Assembly: GCA_023666705.1 (NCBI GenBank)
Contig: JAMPBO010000009.1
Location: forward strand, 1-64,000
From: Bacteroides sp.
Lineage (GTDB): Bacteria > Bacillota > Clostridia > Lachnospirales > Lachnospiraceae
Reading direction: 5' to 3'
Length of the DNA: 64,000 nt
The notes below the pieces were generated by a model. The model saw only the letters and a program-made list of their open reading frames with translations. It ran no database searches and had not been told where the DNA came from. The position numbers and the translations under genes are program-made. Shown here piece by piece: positions 63,246-64,000 of the stretch. Numbering within the stretch: position 1 is the stretch's first letter; the number at the start of each line of letters is the position of its first letter.

Positions 63246-64000
63246 TTACAGTTTAAGATCCACGTCAAGGTCACCTGCAAATACCTGATCCTCTTTACCA
63301 AGAGCACCCGGAATAATGGAGAAGGTATTTGAAATACCATCCTGTGAATCCATAAACGGAAGCTTTGCAACTGTTGCAAGAGATGCAAGTGCACCATGTG
63401 TATCTCTCTGATGCATTGGGTTTGCACCAGGTGCAAATGGCTGACCATGCTTTCTTCCACAAGGAGTATCTCCTGTGTTCTTACCATAAGTTACGTTTGA
63501 AGTAATTGTAAGAATTGACATGGTTGGGAAACCATTTCTATATACGTGATGCTTTCTAAGCTTGTGCATAAAGGTTGACACAAGACTTGCTGCAATCTTG
63601 TCTACTCTGTCGTCGTTGTTACCATACTTAGGGAAATCTCCCTCTGTCTCGTAGCTTACTACAACACCCTGCTCATTTCTGACTGCCTTAACCTTAGCGT
63701 ACTTAATAGCAGAAAGTGAATCAGCTACAACGGAAAGTCCTGCAAGACCTGTTGCAAAATATCTCTTGACGTCTCTGTCATGAAGAGCCATCTGGATTCT
63801 CTCATAAGCATACTTGTCATGCATATAATGAATGATGTTAAGTGCACTTACATATACCTTAGCAAGCCACTCCATCATGTCATCGAACTTCTCCATAACC
63901 TCATCATAATCAAGATATTCTGAAGTGATTGGTCTGTACTTAGGACCTACCTGTACACCTGTACACTCATCAACACCACCGTTGATAGCATAAAGAAGAC
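63246..64000 (-). CDS. pflB: Pyruvate formate-lyase large chain, 5' end beyond window, ends before glycyl domain
   Basis: The visible 250 codons run to the window edge. They match PflB closely: [16 protein letters not shown], [38 protein letters not shown] region as [60 protein letters not shown] and [20 protein letters not shown]. In ordinary PflB the last motif is followed within about 15 residues by the C-terminal glycyl-radical domain; here the chain stops after [11 protein letters not shown]. The two active-site cysteines lie upstream of the window edge. Catalyses pyruvate + CoA to acetyl-CoA + formate in anaerobic fermentation. Confidence 0.93.
   Translation of the reverse strand, partial: LLYAINGGVDECTGVQVGPKYRPITSEYLDYDEVMEKFDDMMEWLAKVYVSALNIIHYMHDKYAYERIQMALHDRDVKRYFATGLAGLSVVADSLSAIKYAKVKAVRNEQGVVVSYETEGDFPKYGNNDDRVDKIAASLVSTFMHKLRKHHVYRNGFPTMSILTITSNVTYGKNTGDTPCGRKHGQPFAPGANPMHQRDTHGALASLATVAKLPFMDSQDGISNTFSIIPGALGKEDQVFAGDLDVDLKL

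Noticed and set aside
62697..63248. The three lyase pieces as one gene broken by simple frameshifts
   Set aside because: Each piece has its own start and ribosome binding site; the middle piece duplicates part of the last one, so no set of single-base changes gives a normal PflB.

Overview
The window is a low-GC, mostly minus-strand chromosomal segment of a Gram-positive anaerobe of the class Clostridia, most likely family Lachnospiraceae. The evidence is the S10/spc/alpha ribosomal order with map, adk and infA inside it, zinc-type S14 and zinc-lid adenylate kinase, a fused Ecf ATPase, pyruvate formate-lyase with its activase, strong AGGAGG ribosome binding sites, and several 3-TM/GHKL and FtsX-type ABC loci. 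The species cannot be fixed from sequence alone.

Layout. 0-3.2 kb is accessory: the 3' end of an unknown plus-strand gene, an SdpI-like immunity protein, an alpha-helical repeat protein, a drug-efflux MFS pump with a leader peptide and attenuator hairpin, and structured repeats. 3.2-9.2 kb holds an MMPL/RND exporter, its secreted Leu-Gly heptad-repeat partner, a TetR regulator, and fba, whose stop codon overlaps the tetR start. 9.3-14.6 kb is uvrA, a small membrane protein and uvrB. 14.8-19.0 kb is a response regulator / histidine kinase / FtsX permease / ATPase operon. 19.1-24.8 kb has a truncated acetyltransferase, a ketopantoate reductase-like gene, a secreted CAP protein and a second, larger ABC/FtsX system.

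24.8-28.6 kb is the most unusual part: an AgrC-like GHKL kinase and AgrA-like LytTR regulator, a divergent 45-residue AgrD-like peptide gene that is not annotated by length-based gene finding, no agrB, and three pairs of 10-bp direct repeats with an exact 21-bp period that look like LytTR operators. A decayed copy of a tiny peptide gene lies beside two of these operators; an intact 32-codon homologue lies 35 kb away at 60.6 kb.

28.7-37.3 kb carries housekeeping genes (ilvE, ridA, cvfB, two tRNAs, carbonic anhydrase, truA, a trigger-factor-like lipoprotein, ecfT and fused ecfA). 37.4-53.9 kb is the S10-spc-alpha ribosomal cluster, with a strong promoter and a long structured leader before rpsJ and another 337-nt gap before rpsM. 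A palindromic repeat family is scattered in and around this cluster.

54.0-64.0 kb has hpf, a five-gene cassette (frameshifted secreted protein, anchored protein, two permeases, ATPase), an SH3/NlpC-P60 hydrolase, a YjfB-like gene, CwlD-like amidase, pflA and pyruvate formate-lyase. The lyase is split: the main chain ends just before the glycyl-radical domain, which is a separate 79-residue gene with its own ribosome binding site; between them sits a 70-residue gene that resembles the start of that domain but lacks the radical glycine.
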